64,000 nt of DNA from Mucilaginibacter sp. UR6-1 (GCF_020880975.1 NZ_JAJIWP010000003.1:496001-560000); one strand, 5' to 3'. Shown: positions 54,899-63,949, counted from the stretch's first letter. Notes: generated from the sequence alone by a model not told the origin. Program-made: numbers and translations.

Positions 54899-56242
54899 TT
54901 ATACTGCTGATAAATTTAACGGTTTATTTTGCACCCGCGACCGGCGCGCGCTTTGTAAAAAGTAGATAAGTGAAAGCGTGCCTGCAACACCACCCGTAAC
55001 GGCTAATATGAGCAAGGCATCCTTAAAAAAGGTATCCCAGCTAACGCTGGGGTTGCCCAGCTCTTTTACCAGTAATACACTTACACTGCCCAGGTAGCCA
55101 ATAGCATCGGCAATGTACATTACAAAGCCAACGTTGCTTTTGTAGTTAAAGGAGGCGATCATCCGCTCAAAAAATATGGCGTTGTAGGGTACGTAGCCCG
55201 CGTAAAGGCCCAGCCCGGCAAGGGTCATCCATGTAATGGGGCTGATGCTCCCGGCGTTAAATAATAGGGTTGATATACCGGCAAGCAGGCATCCGCAAAT
55301 AATAAAAATGTGGATGATGGCGAATGCCTTTAAATTATCCTTCACCAAAATAAGCAGACTGATACCGGCCAATACAATGATGGAGATAACCGAATCAATA
55401 TTGGTGTAAATGCTGTTGCTGTTAATGCCGAGGCCATGCCATATTTCTACCTCAAAATTATCGCGAATATCACGTATCACGGTAAGCATAACGTACACCG
55501 CTACGGTGAGGATAATGCCAGGTAAAAAGCGCAGTAAAAATGCCCGGCGTTCAGTGGCGTTCATGGGGGTACGTTCGGTGCGTAAAAGCTTGTCCTCAGG
55601 TGTGGGTGGAGGGATGATCTCCAGAAACAATACGAATAATATAAGTGGGATAGCAAAAAGCGCCCCGGTTAAAAAGGGCATATAATACTCGTTAACGCCA
55701 AAATTACTGATGAGGGTGCGCCCGGCGGTTTTAACAAATCCGGAGGCGAATATCAGGCTGATAGATAATACGGCCGCCATAAACTCGGTGGCCTTACGCC
55801 CTTCCAGGTAGCCGAATACCAGCCCCCAGATCATCCCCAGCGGGAAGCCGTTAACAAACAAAAAGATTATATTGTAAGGAGCAGGTACCAGCGCGAAACC
55901 CAGTAGGGCCAGCCATGAAATGCCGATCAGAAGCAGGATACTTTTGCCGCGGTTAAGCGCCTTTACTTCGGCAATAAAACGGATGCCGTAAAATTTACTC
56001 AAGGTGTAACCCAATACCTGCGCTATAACCAGCCATGCTTTATAGCTTACGTGCATAAATTCAACACCGGGGTAAGTGCCGGCCGCGAAAGCCTTACGAA
56101 AAGCATACATGCAGGTGTAAGCCCCGAATGCCGATACCGCCGCAAGTACAGAAATTAACCCGTAAGGCAATGTCCCTAACCGTTTTTGCAGGCGAATTTT
56201 TATCGGCCCTGTTCTATAAGGGGTGTTGTTTGTTTGGGACAT
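54899..56242 (-). CDS. MFS carrier (DUF5690 type), first gene of the oxidase operon
   Basis: This 447-residue protein has about 12 hydrophobic helices. The early ACMYAFRKAFAAG-like segment (TCMYAFRKAFAAGTYPGVEF) recalls the organophosphate antiporters GlpT and UhpT, where Arg in helix 1 binds phosphate. The family is called DUF5690 and its substrate is unknown. Next to the oxidase it may import an aminophosphonate across the inner membrane. The ATG is directly abutted by the palindrome at 56243-56263. The gene shares one transcript with the oxidase. Confidence 0.75.
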   Translation of the reverse strand: MSQTNNTPYRTGPIKIRLQKRLGTLPYGLISVLAAVSAFGAYTCMYAFRKAFAAGTYPGVEFMHVSYKAWLVIAQVLGYTLSKFYGIRFIAEVKALNRGKSILLLIGISWLALLGFALVPAPYNIIFLFVNGFPLGMIWGLVFGYLEGRKATEFMAAVLSISLIFASGFVKTAGRTLISNFGVNEYYMPFLTGALFAIPLILFVLFLEIIPPPTPEDKLLRTERTPMNATERRAFLLRFLPGIILTVAVYVMLTVIRDIRDNFEVEIWHGLGINSNSIYTNIDSVISIIVLAGISLLILVKDNLKAFAIIHIFIICGCLLAGISTLLFNAGSISPITWMTLAGLGLYAGYVPYNAIFFERMIASFNYKSNVGFVMYIADAIGYLGSVSVLLVKELGNPSVSWDTFFKDALLILAVTGGVAGTLSLIYFLQSARRSRVQNKPLNLSAV

Positions 56243-56293
56243 GCTAAACTTTAATAGTTTAGCAATAATAAACTTTGTTTATTAAAAATAAAC
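56243..56293 (-). promoter_or_regulatory. Palindromes B of the phosphonate regulon
   Basis: GCTAAAC-N7-GTTTAGC (56243-56263) starts one base before the MFS ATG. Farther out TAATAAAC-TTT-GTTTATTA (56266-56284) has perfect 8-base arms, and GTTTATT-AAA-AATAAAC (56277-56293) overlaps it in the opposite order. Three linked dyads with the same core suggest multiple regulator sites for the carrier-oxidase operon. Confidence 0.6.
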
Positions 56294-56314
56294 AAAGCCA
56301 ATGTTAAGTTACCT

Positions 56315-56899
56315 TTAAGCGTTTGGGTGTTCCTCAAAAAAATAGATTACCAGCATACTGGCTGTATCGGTGCCTGTATTTTTAGGGGTATGGGCTATGC
56401 GGCCGTCAAACAGCATGGAGTCGCCTTTATTAAGGATGTAATTATTATCCTCAAATTGGTACTCAATTGTTCCGTTCAAAATAAGCTTGTATTCGTAAGC
56501 CTCGGTTTGCACCATGGGGCGGTTGGCACCGGGTTCAAGTTCCAATATCACAATATCAACTGTTGAGTTTTTGATAGATTGGGTGAATATTCGCTGGTAG
56601 TGAAAACCGTGGGCATCTTCCTTTTCAAAATGCTCGTACTCGCTCTTCCTTTTAATAATAGGCACCTGTTTGTCTTCCTTATGCCTTATATCCTTAAAAA
56701 ACACGTTAAGGTCAATATCAAGCGCCTTAATAATATCTATCAGTACGATGAGTGATGGTATGGTACGGCTGTTCTCAATTTGTGATATAAGGCCTTTGCT
56801 TACATTGGCCATGTTGGCCAGTTCCTGTACGGTGATATTTTTTTCGCGGCGGCGTTCTTTAATGCGGTTGCTTATCTGTATCAGAATATCGTCTTCCAT
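56315..56899 (-). CDS. XRE-cupin transcriptional regulator
   Basis: This 194-residue protein has an N-terminal XRE helix-turn-helix (residues about 10-65; VQELANMANVSKGLISQIEN) and a C-terminal cupin domain (about 120-190) with YEYKLILNGTIEYQF and KGDSMLFDGRIAH. XRE-cupin regulators sense small ligands in the cupin and often control amine or sugar catabolism. It sits between the carrier operon and the PhnZ-like gene, in the middle of the locus, and is the best candidate to bind the TAAAC/GTTTA palindromes. Ligand unknown; an aminophosphonate is a guess. Confidence 0.85.
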   Translation of the reverse strand: MEDDILIQISNRIKERRREKNITVQELANMANVSKGLISQIENSRTIPSLIVLIDIIKALDIDLNVFFKDIRHKEDKQVPIIKRKSEYEHFEKEDAHGFHYQRIFTQSIKNSTVDIVILELEPGANRPMVQTEAYEYKLILNGTIEYQFEDNNYILNKGDSMLFDGRIAHTPKNTGTDTASMLVIYFFEEHPNA

Positions 56900-57066
56900 C
56901 TATAATCAGGTTATTGGTTGAACCGTGGCAAAGTATATAATATAACAGCAACACACAAATAATAGGATGTTAAATCCGGGCTTGAACAAAATTTTTACGT
57001 CACTGTAAATTACATAATATTCGCTTAATAAGATATTAATGTCTGTGCTATTGTTTTGCTTTAGCC

Positions 57067-57651
57067 ATGCTACACACCACACGCACCCCCGAAATTATTG
57101 TTGACGAAGTTTTTGCTTTATATGAACGCCATGGCGATGAGGATTATATAGGCGAGCCCGTATCGCAATTAGAGCATATGGCCCAAGCTGCATCTTTAGC
57201 ACAGCATGAGGGGTATGATGATGAGGTAATACTGGCCGCGTTTTTTCATGACATTGGCCACCTGTGCGCTGCGCAGGGCGAAGCTGAAAGCATGGACGGT
57301 ATGGGCAATGTAGATCACGAAAAGCTGGGTGCTGATTATTTATCAGAGCGGGGTTTTTCTGAACGGGTTGCAAACCTGGTACGCGCCCATGTTATCGCCA
57401 AGCGCTATCTTACCTATAAATACCCGGAATACTATGAAAAGCTTTCGCCCGCAAGCAGGGTAACGCTTGAATTTCAGGGTGGAGTGATGAATGCCGATGA
57501 AGCAGGTGCTTTTGAGACTGACCCGGATAAGGATCTGATCATCCGTTTCAGGCATTGGGATGATGAGGCAAAGCTGGAGCATATTCCCGTTACTAACGTT
57601 GCCGCCCTTAAACAAATGGCTGTAAACCATCTCCGTAACAACGCCCGGTAA
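57067..57651 (+). CDS. phnZ: PhnZ-type HD-domain diiron oxygenase
   Basis: The 194-residue HD protein matches the phosphonate-specific PhnZ family. Marine PhnZ needs Tyr24, Glu27, His34, His58, Asp59, His80, His104, Lys108, Ser126 and Asp161. Here all counterparts are present in order at Tyr27, Glu30, His37, His61, Asp62, His84, His108, Lys112, Ser130 and Asp165. PhnZ cleaves 1-hydroxy-2-aminoethylphosphonate to glycine and phosphate using O2. Its usual partner PhnY, an Fe(II)/2-oxoglutarate hydroxylase, is not found in the window. Other 1-hydroxyphosphonates are possible substrates. Confidence 0.83.
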   Translation: MLHTTRTPEIIVDEVFALYERHGDEDYIGEPVSQLEHMAQAASLAQHEGYDDEVILAAFFHDIGHLCAAQGEAESMDGMGNVDHEKLGADYLSERGFSERVANLVRAHVIAKRYLTYKYPEYYEKLSPASRVTLEFQGGVMNADEAGAFETDPDKDLIIRFRHWDDEAKLEHIPVTNVAALKQMAVNHLRNNAR

Positions 57652-57740
57652 ACAGGTATTGTTAACTTAATTGGGTAAGCATGTATGTTTAGTGTTACTA
57701 CCAGCCCGGGGTGTTAACATTTCCACAATGAAACGTTAAA

Positions 57741-57777
57741 GTTTATTTAAATTAAACTTAGTTTATAAATAATAAAC
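57741..57777 (+). promoter_or_regulatory. Palindromes C of the phosphonate regulon
   Basis: GTTTA (57741-57745) and TAAAC (57753-57757) flank TTTAAAT; TAAAC-TTA-GTTTA follows (57753-57765), then GTTTAT-N5-ATAAAC (57761-57777). Arms are shorter than at sites A and B but show the same core and spacings, 61 bases before the susC ATG. Confidence 0.55.
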
Positions 57778-57838
57778 AAACTCTAAAATTGCCGTTAACA
57801 AAATCAAAGTCACACCACCGATTTTTTAACAGCAAAAC

Positions 57839-60800
57839 ATGGAACACTTTTATCCAAATTTAAAAAGGCTTGCATTATTTATAATGTGCTGCCTGTCGCC
57901 GGTTATTTTGTTTGCCCAAACAAAAATTACCGGTACCGTAACTGACGAGAACAAGCAACCCCTGCCGGGCGTAACTGTAATGTTAAAAGGCAGCACACAA
58001 GGCACATCAACCGATATTTATGGCCGCTTTATTATTACGGCCAACCCGGGCGATGTGCTTGAGTTTAAATTTTTAGGCTTTGCCCCGCAGCAAGCTACCG
58101 TAGGTAACAGCAACACCATGGTAGTTGCCCTTAAAGGCGACAGTAAAGCACTTAACGAGGTGGTAGTTACCGCCCTTGGTGTTAAAAAAGAAACCCGCCG
58201 CATTGGCTATGCCGTACAAACTGTAAATGGTGATGATGTTACCATGGCCCGCGACCCTAACCCTATCACCGGCTTAACCGGTAAGGTGGCAGGTTTATCA
58301 GTAGGTCCATCGGCCGAGTTGCTGGGCGCGCCAAGCGTGCGTATACGTGGTAACCAGATATCGCTTTACGTGGTTGATGGTATTCCTATTAACACCGATA
58401 CCTACAACATCAGCCCTGATGATATTGAAACCTATACTGTGCTTAAAGGCCCTGCGGCTGCCGCGTTATACGGTAACCGTGCATCATACGGCGCTATATT
58501 GATCACCACTAAAAAAGGCAACAAAAACAAAAAAGGCCTTAGTGTTGATGTAAACAGCAGTACTGTAATTAACAGCGGTTTCCTGGCCTTCCCGAGAGTT
58601 CAAAAATTATACGGCGCGGGCGAGAATACTTTTTACAAATTTGTTGATGGTAAAGGCGGTGCGCCGGGTGGCGTTGATGCCGATTATGACGTTTGGGGCC
58701 CTTACTTTGCCGGCCAGTTAATTGAGCAGTACGATAGCCCGATCATTAACGGTGTACGCCAGGCTACGCCATATACCGCGCGTGGTGCCAATAACCTGAA
58801 TAACTTTTTGCGCACCGGTTATCAAACCAACAACAACATTGCGCTGAGTGCCAACGGCGATACGTACAACATTCGTTTATCGGCCTCACAGCAGCACCAA
58901 AACAGCTATATACCTGAGCAATACCTGGATATAGCTAATGCTAATATTTACGCCTCATTTAACCCTAACCCACGCTGGAAATTTGAGGGTAACGTAAACT
59001 ACAACCGTCAAACTACAGATAACTTTCCTGACGTGCAATATGGCCCTAACAGCTTAATTTATAACATTGCTGTTTGGACAGGTGCCGACTGGGATGTTAA
59101 CGCGCCTGATATTAAAGCTATATGGCAGCCTGGTAAAGAGGGTATTCAGCAGCAATTTGCCGAGTACACCCGTTACCATAACCCATGGTTTATGGTGAAA
59201 GAGTGGACCCGCGGTCATTACAAAAATGATTTGTATGGCTGGATGTCTGCCAACTTCAAGATCAATAATAACCTGAACGCCACCTTGCGCTCACAGATCA
59301 ATACCTACAATATTCTGCGTACCGAAAAAATGCCTTTCTCAGCACACCCTTACGGCCGTGAAGGTAATGAAGGTGACTACCGCGAAGATCGCCGTAACCT
59401 GTACGACAGCAATACCGAGTTAATGTTGAATTACGATTACACCATTAAAAAGTTCCTTAACCTATCGGGTTTAGTAGGTGGTAACATGCGTAACTTTACT
59501 TATAACTCTAACTGGACATCAACTGATTACCTGAACGTACCGGGCGTATACAGCTTCAGCAACTCTAAAAACCCGGTTCAGTCAACCAACTTCAATTCGG
59601 ATATGCGGGTAATGAGTGCTTACTACTCGTTAGATGCCAGCTTTGGTAAATACGCTACTTTATCAAGCACCGGCCGTATCGATAAATCATCGGCATTCCA
59701 GGTACCTACAACTTATTTTTATCCAAGTGTATCGTTAGCTACTGTAATATCTGATTACGTTAAACTGCCGGAAGCGATCAGCTTCCTGAAAGCAAGGGCG
59801 TCATTCTCAAACATCCGTTCGGATGCTACTTCAACCACTATCGGCCCCGCTCCGTTTAATTCTATCACGGCACTTGGCGGGTCAACCGGTTCGTCGTTGT
59901 TCACTAATCCGTTGGGTTATGGTACTACTTATAACTCACCATATAATGGTCCGGATTATTCATTGGTATCAGCGTACTCAACCAGCAAGCCATACAACAG
60001 CCAAACCGCAGGTTACGCGCCCGATTACTTGTATCAAAATGGCATCAAAACATCAACCCGTGTAAACTACGAGGAAGGTTTTGATATTAAATTTTTGCAG
60101 GGTCGTTTAGGTTTAACAGGTACAGCGTTCCAGTATATTGATGGTCCGCGTATATTACCTAACGCCATATCAACCTCAACAGGTTACACCATTGAGTACG
60201 TAAACGCGCTTAAAACCAAAAAGAATGGTTATGAGCTATCGCTTGCCGGTACGCCAATTAAAAACATGGGCGGCTTTACCTGGGATGTATTAGTAAACTT
60301 TGCCACCTTTAAAGAGGTGTATAAAGAGCTGCCTGCCGGTCAGGATACTTACCAAACCTTTTTTAAGGCAGGTGACCGTACCGACAAACTATATGGTACC
60401 GCCTTTGTACGCACGCCTGACGGCCAGATCATTAATGATGCTGCCGGCAAGCCGTTGATCAACCCGGTATCGCAATACCTGGGTAACATGAACGCCAAAT
60501 ACAACTGGGCTATCAACAACAAAATCCGTTATAAAACAGTAAGCATGGGCTTCCAGTTTGATGGTTCGGTAGGTGGTGTAATTGTTGACTACATGCACAA
60601 CAAAACGATGCGTGGTGGTGCCAACATTGAAACTGCTGAAGGTGCCCTTGGCGATGCCCGTTACAAGGACTGGCAAAACTACGGCAAGGCCGGTTACAAC
60701 GGTAGCTACGTGGGTGAGGGTGTGGTTATTTCAAACGGAGGCTCTATCAACTACGATTCAAAAACAGGTGCGGTGTTAAATTATGGTGAATTGCAATATG

Positions 60801-61117
60801 CGCCAAATAAACAAACCGCCTTTGTGCAGGATTATGTGAGCAAGTACTACAATGCCGACGAAGCCAACCTGATGAGCAAAACCTTCTCTAAACTGCGTGA
60901 GGTTACTTTAAGCTTTGATTTTCCGAAACCGATGCTGCAAAAAACCTTTATCCAAAAAGCTACTGTATCAGTATATGGCCGTAACCTGCTGTACTTCTAT
61001 AAAGATAAACGCTTTAAGGATGTTGACCTTGACCAGTATAACTATGCCACCAGCTTAACCGGTTTGCAATCGCCAACCGTACGCAGCTATGGTTTTAACC
61101 TTAACCTGTCATTCTAA
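57839..61117 (+). CDS. SusC-like TonB-dependent outer membrane transporter
   Basis: This 1092-residue protein has a signal peptide ending LFAQ and a CarboxypepD_reg domain (KITGTVTDENKQPLPGVTVM). The SusC/RagA plug follows with VVTALGVKKETRRIGYAVQ, LTGKVAGLSVGPSAE, NQISLYVVDGIPINTD and PAAAALYGNRASYGAILITT, and the 22-strand barrel ends YGFNLNLSF. No FecR or anti-sigma domain is present. SusC proteins form the pore closed by a SusD lid and import oligomers above porin size. Its position in a phosphonate locus points to a phosphonate conjugate as cargo, an inference. SusD follows at 21 bases. Confidence 0.9.
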   Translation: MEHFYPNLKRLALFIMCCLSPVILFAQTKITGTVTDENKQPLPGVTVMLKGSTQGTSTDIYGRFIITANPGDVLEFKFLGFAPQQATVGNSNTMVVALKGDSKALNEVVVTALGVKKETRRIGYAVQTVNGDDVTMARDPNPITGLTGKVAGLSVGPSAELLGAPSVRIRGNQISLYVVDGIPINTDTYNISPDDIETYTVLKGPAAAALYGNRASYGAILITTKKGNKNKKGLSVDVNSSTVINSGFLAFPRVQKLYGAGENTFYKFVDGKGGAPGGVDADYDVWGPYFAGQLIEQYDSPIINGVRQATPYTARGANNLNNFLRTGYQTNNNIALSANGDTYNIRLSASQQHQNSYIPEQYLDIANANIYASFNPNPRWKFEGNVNYNRQTTDNFPDVQYGPNSLIYNIAVWTGADWDVNAPDIKAIWQPGKEGIQQQFAEYTRYHNPWFMVKEWTRGHYKNDLYGWMSANFKINNNLNATLRSQINTYNILRTEKMPFSAHPYGREGNEGDYREDRRNLYDSNTELMLNYDYTIKKFLNLSGLVGGNMRNFTYNSNWTSTDYLNVPGVYSFSNSKNPVQSTNFNSDMRVMSAYYSLDASFGKYATLSSTGRIDKSSAFQVPTTYFYPSVSLATVISDYVKLPEAISFLKARASFSNIRSDATSTTIGPAPFNSITALGGSTGSSLFTNPLGYGTTYNSPYNGPDYSLVSAYSTSKPYNSQTAGYAPDYLYQNGIKTSTRVNYEEGFDIKFLQGRLGLTGTAFQYIDGPRILPNAISTSTGYTIEYVNALKTKKNGYELSLAGTPIKNMGGFTWDVLVNFATFKEVYKELPAGQDTYQTFFKAGDRTDKLYGTAFVRTPDGQIINDAAGKPLINPVSQYLGNMNAKYNWAINNKIRYKTVSMGFQFDGSVGGVIVDYMHNKTMRGGANIETAEGALGDARYKDWQNYGKAGYNGSYVGEGVVISNGGSINYDSKTGAVLNYGELQYAPNKQTAFVQDYVSKYYNADEANLMSKTFSKLREVTLSFDFPKPMLQKTFIQKATVSVYGRNLLYFYKDKRFKDVDLDQYNYATSLTGLQSPTVRSYGFNLNLSF

Positions 61118-61138
61118 ACTTACTTAGCTGTAAACAAA

Positions 61139-62740
61139 ATGAAAAAGATATTAAAACAATATATATTACCTGTAGCTCTTGCGCTATCGGTAACGGGTTG
61201 TAAAAAAAGCTTTGATGAGCTTTCGCAAAACAACAACCTGCCAGGCAATGTACCCGCATCGCTGCTGTTTAACGGCGTGCTTAACAGTATTGCCGAACTG
61301 CCCGATGGCCAAAAGGAAATATACAACCAGTATTACCTTTATAACTACGATTATTATGGTAACAACCGTTACGATCTGGGTGGCGGTGATGATTACTATA
61401 CCGTATTAAAAAATGTACTGGCTATGGAAAAACAGGCTGCCGCAACCGGTGGTGCCGCCATAAACCCTTATGAGGCAGTGGGCAAATTTTTTAAAGCTTA
61501 CCTGTTCAGCAAAATGAGTTTGGAAATGGGCGATATCCCCATGAGCCAGGCCCTTAAAGGTTTGGATAACCTTGAGCCAACATATGATACTCAAAAACAG
61601 GTAATGCTGCAATCGTTAGAGTGGCTTGAAAGCGCAAATGACGATTTGGGTCAGCTCATCAGCAAGCCGAATGATTTTGGCACCGGTGAAGGCGCGATAT
61701 TAAAGAATGATATTTATTTTGGTAACAATCTGCGTAAATGGCAAAAGGCGGTAAATGCCTTACAGGTACGCCTGCTTATACAACTAAGCAAAAAAACGGC
61801 GGATACTGACCTGAAAGTAGCTACCCGTTTTGTCGGCATCATTAACAACCCAACAAAATACCCGTTGATGGAAAGCAATGATGACAACATGCAGTATGTA
61901 TTTATGGCGCCTAACAACTACTATCCGCAAAACCCAAATAACTTTGGACAAAGCGGTTCGCGTAAAAACACATCCGCTACTTATATCGGCTTATTAACGC
62001 AGTTAAAAGATCCGCGTGTATTTGTAACTGCCGAGCCAGCGCGCGATCTGGTTGATAATAAAAAACAAAGCGCTACCGATTTTGCATCATTTGTAGGTGC
62101 CGATCCGGGGCTTGACCAGGGTGTGATGTACAACAACGCCGGTCTGCAAAAATATTCATTTATTAACCGTAAGCATTTTTATTCAACTTATACCGGCGAG
62201 CCAAGTGTACAAATAGGGTACCCTGAGCTGATGCTGAATATTGCCGAGGGTATTAACCGTGGCTGGGCTGCTGGTGCCAATGCCGAAACTTACTATATAA
62301 AAGGCATCAAGGCATCAAGGGCAGCATACAGCATACCTGATGATGGCACCTTTACGGCGTATTTTTACCGCCCCGGCTCAACCAGCGTAACTGTTGATGC
62401 TAACTATGATACCTATACTATTGATGCTGATTTTAATACTTATTACAATCAATCAACCGTAAAATACGCTGATGGTGCCGATGGTTTGAAAAAAGTGTTG
62501 CAGCAGCAATACCTGGCCTTGTTTCGCCATTCGGGTTTGGTATCGTACTTTAACTACCGCCGTACAGGTGTGCCAACCTTTACTACCGGCCCGGGTACAG
62601 GTAACGGCAGCCGTATAGCCAAGCGCTTTCAATACCCTGATGTAGAGCGTACCTCGAACGCTAAAAACTACCAGGATGCGCTTGACAGGCAATTTGGCGG
62701 TAACGACGATATTAACGGCGTTATGTGGATACTTCAATAA
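61139..62740 (+). CDS. SusD/RagB-like surface lipoprotein (SusD_like_2 type)
   Basis: The 533-residue lipoprotein has LALSVTGC with Cys20 as lipid site. It has the SusD-type N-terminal helices with FDELSQNNNLPGNVPASLLF, and paired TPR-like helices across the middle (MLQSLEWLESANDDLGQLI). The end FNYRRTGVPTFTTGPGTGNG has the conserved WFDYRRTG-like motif of the family. It forms the lid of the SusC transporter and gives ligand affinity. The gene follows susC directly and is ended by a strong terminator before the next hydrolase. Confidence 0.88.
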   Translation: MKKILKQYILPVALALSVTGCKKSFDELSQNNNLPGNVPASLLFNGVLNSIAELPDGQKEIYNQYYLYNYDYYGNNRYDLGGGDDYYTVLKNVLAMEKQAAATGGAAINPYEAVGKFFKAYLFSKMSLEMGDIPMSQALKGLDNLEPTYDTQKQVMLQSLEWLESANDDLGQLISKPNDFGTGEGAILKNDIYFGNNLRKWQKAVNALQVRLLIQLSKKTADTDLKVATRFVGIINNPTKYPLMESNDDNMQYVFMAPNNYYPQNPNNFGQSGSRKNTSATYIGLLTQLKDPRVFVTAEPARDLVDNKKQSATDFASFVGADPGLDQGVMYNNAGLQKYSFINRKHFYSTYTGEPSVQIGYPELMLNIAEGINRGWAAGANAETYYIKGIKASRAAYSIPDDGTFTAYFYRPGSTSVTVDANYDTYTIDADFNTYYNQSTVKYADGADGLKKVLQQQYLALFRHSGLVSYFNYRRTGVPTFTTGPGTGNGSRIAKRFQYPDVERTSNAKNYQDALDRQFGGNDDINGVMWILQ

Positions 62741-62754
62741 TTAAATAAAACTTG

Positions 62755-62788
62755 CAAACGGCCATTAGCGATAATGGCCGTTTGTTTT
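62755..62788 (+). terminator. Terminator between susD and hydrolase 2
   Basis: CAAACGGCCATT (62755-62766) and AATGGCCGTTTG (62773-62784) flank AGCGAT, followed by TTTT. Some read-through into the downstream gene is possible, since the gap is only 17 bases after the stem. Confidence 0.8.
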
Positions 62789-62801
62789 AATAGTGATCAG
62801 T

Positions 62802-63893
62802 ATGAAAAAAATATTCTTGGTGCTGCTGGGTGCCATGACCCTCGGTTACGCACAGGCGCAAACCAAAACGCAAAACCTCATCATTGTTACACTTGATGGC
62901 CTGCGCTGGCAGGAGGTATTTCGCGGAGCGGATTCGGTGCTTGTAGCCTCAACGTTTACCGGCGATAAGGATGGTGTTAAAAAGAAATACTGGGCAGCTA
63001 CTCCGGGCGAAAGGCGTAGCATACTGATGCCCTTTCTATGGTCGGTAATAAGCAAACAGGGGCAGGTTTACGGCAACCGCGATCTGGGTAATAAAGATGA
63101 GGTCGCTAATCCTTACCGTTTTTCTTACCCGGGTTATAACGAGATATTCACCGGTTTCCCTGATAGACGGATGAATACCAATGACCCGATAACTAACCCT
63201 AACATGAATGTGCTTGAATTTATCAACAAGCAAAAAGGTTACCAGGGCAAAGTGGTGGCCTTTTCATCATGGGAGCGTTTTCCGCAGATATTAAATACTT
63301 CGCGTTCGGGCCTGCCGGTGTATTCAGGTTATGCTGATGTAAAAAATAAGGATGCTAATGAGCGTATCAAATACCTGAACGAGTTGCAGCATAATGTGCC
63401 TCATTATTTAGGCGATTCAACCCGGTTGGATTTCATCAGCTTTGAATACACCAAAGAGTACATCAGGCAATATAAACCCAAGGTGGTTTTTTTGGGTTTT
63501 GATGAAACGGATGATATGGCGCACGAGGGTAATTACAGCTTTTACCTCGACAGGATTAAGCAGGAGGATGGCTATATCAAAGCTCTATGGGATATGGTGC
63601 AGCATGATCCGGCTTACAAAGGTAAAACAACGCTGCTTATCACCTGCGATCATGGCAGGGGCGAGGAGCCGATTGAAACCTGGCGCAGCCATGGCGAGGA
63701 TGTTAAAAACTCAGAGCAAACCTGGTTTGCCGTTATTGGCCCCGATACCGCGCCAACCGGCGAGGTTAAAACCGCTACCACCACCTACCATAAGCAACTG
63801 GCACAAACCATGGCCTTATTGCTTGGCTTTGATTTTAAGAAAGCTGCCGGGCATGAGGTAGGCGATGCCATCATGACGGTGATCGGGAAGTAA
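62802..63893 (+). CDS. Secreted alkaline-phosphatase-superfamily hydrolase 2
   Basis: This 363-residue protein from the ATG at 62802 has a signal peptide ending GYAQAQ. Metal and catalytic motifs: LIIVTLDGLRWQEVF (Asp32), RFSYPGYNEIFTG with Ser108 at the nucleophile position, DETDDMAHEGNY (Asp, His ligands), LITCDHGRG and RSHGED. Homologues are often annotated as phosphoglyceromutase, which is unlikely for an exported protein. It differs clearly from hydrolase 1 and lacks its C-terminal sandwich. It closes the susCD unit, so trimming of the imported phosphonate in the periplasm is plausible. Confidence 0.75.
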   Translation: MKKIFLVLLGAMTLGYAQAQTKTQNLIIVTLDGLRWQEVFRGADSVLVASTFTGDKDGVKKKYWAATPGERRSILMPFLWSVISKQGQVYGNRDLGNKDEVANPYRFSYPGYNEIFTGFPDRRMNTNDPITNPNMNVLEFINKQKGYQGKVVAFSSWERFPQILNTSRSGLPVYSGYADVKNKDANERIKYLNELQHNVPHYLGDSTRLDFISFEYTKEYIRQYKPKVVFLGFDETDDMAHEGNYSFYLDRIKQEDGYIKALWDMVQHDPAYKGKTTLLITCDHGRGEEPIETWRSHGEDVKNSEQTWFAVIGPDTAPTGEVKTATTTYHKQLAQTMALLLGFDFKKAAGHEVGDAIMTVIGK

Positions 63894-63915
63894 TTATATA
63901 GTATTTTGATATCTG

Positions 63916-63949
63916 AAAAGCCGGGGCATGTACATGTTCCGGCTTTTTT
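63916..63949 (+). terminator. Terminator after hydrolase 2
   Basis: AAAAGCCGG and CCGGCTTTT form the base of a stem with further GCATG/CATGT pairing inside, and TTTTTT follows. It closes the phosphonate locus. Confidence 0.85.
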
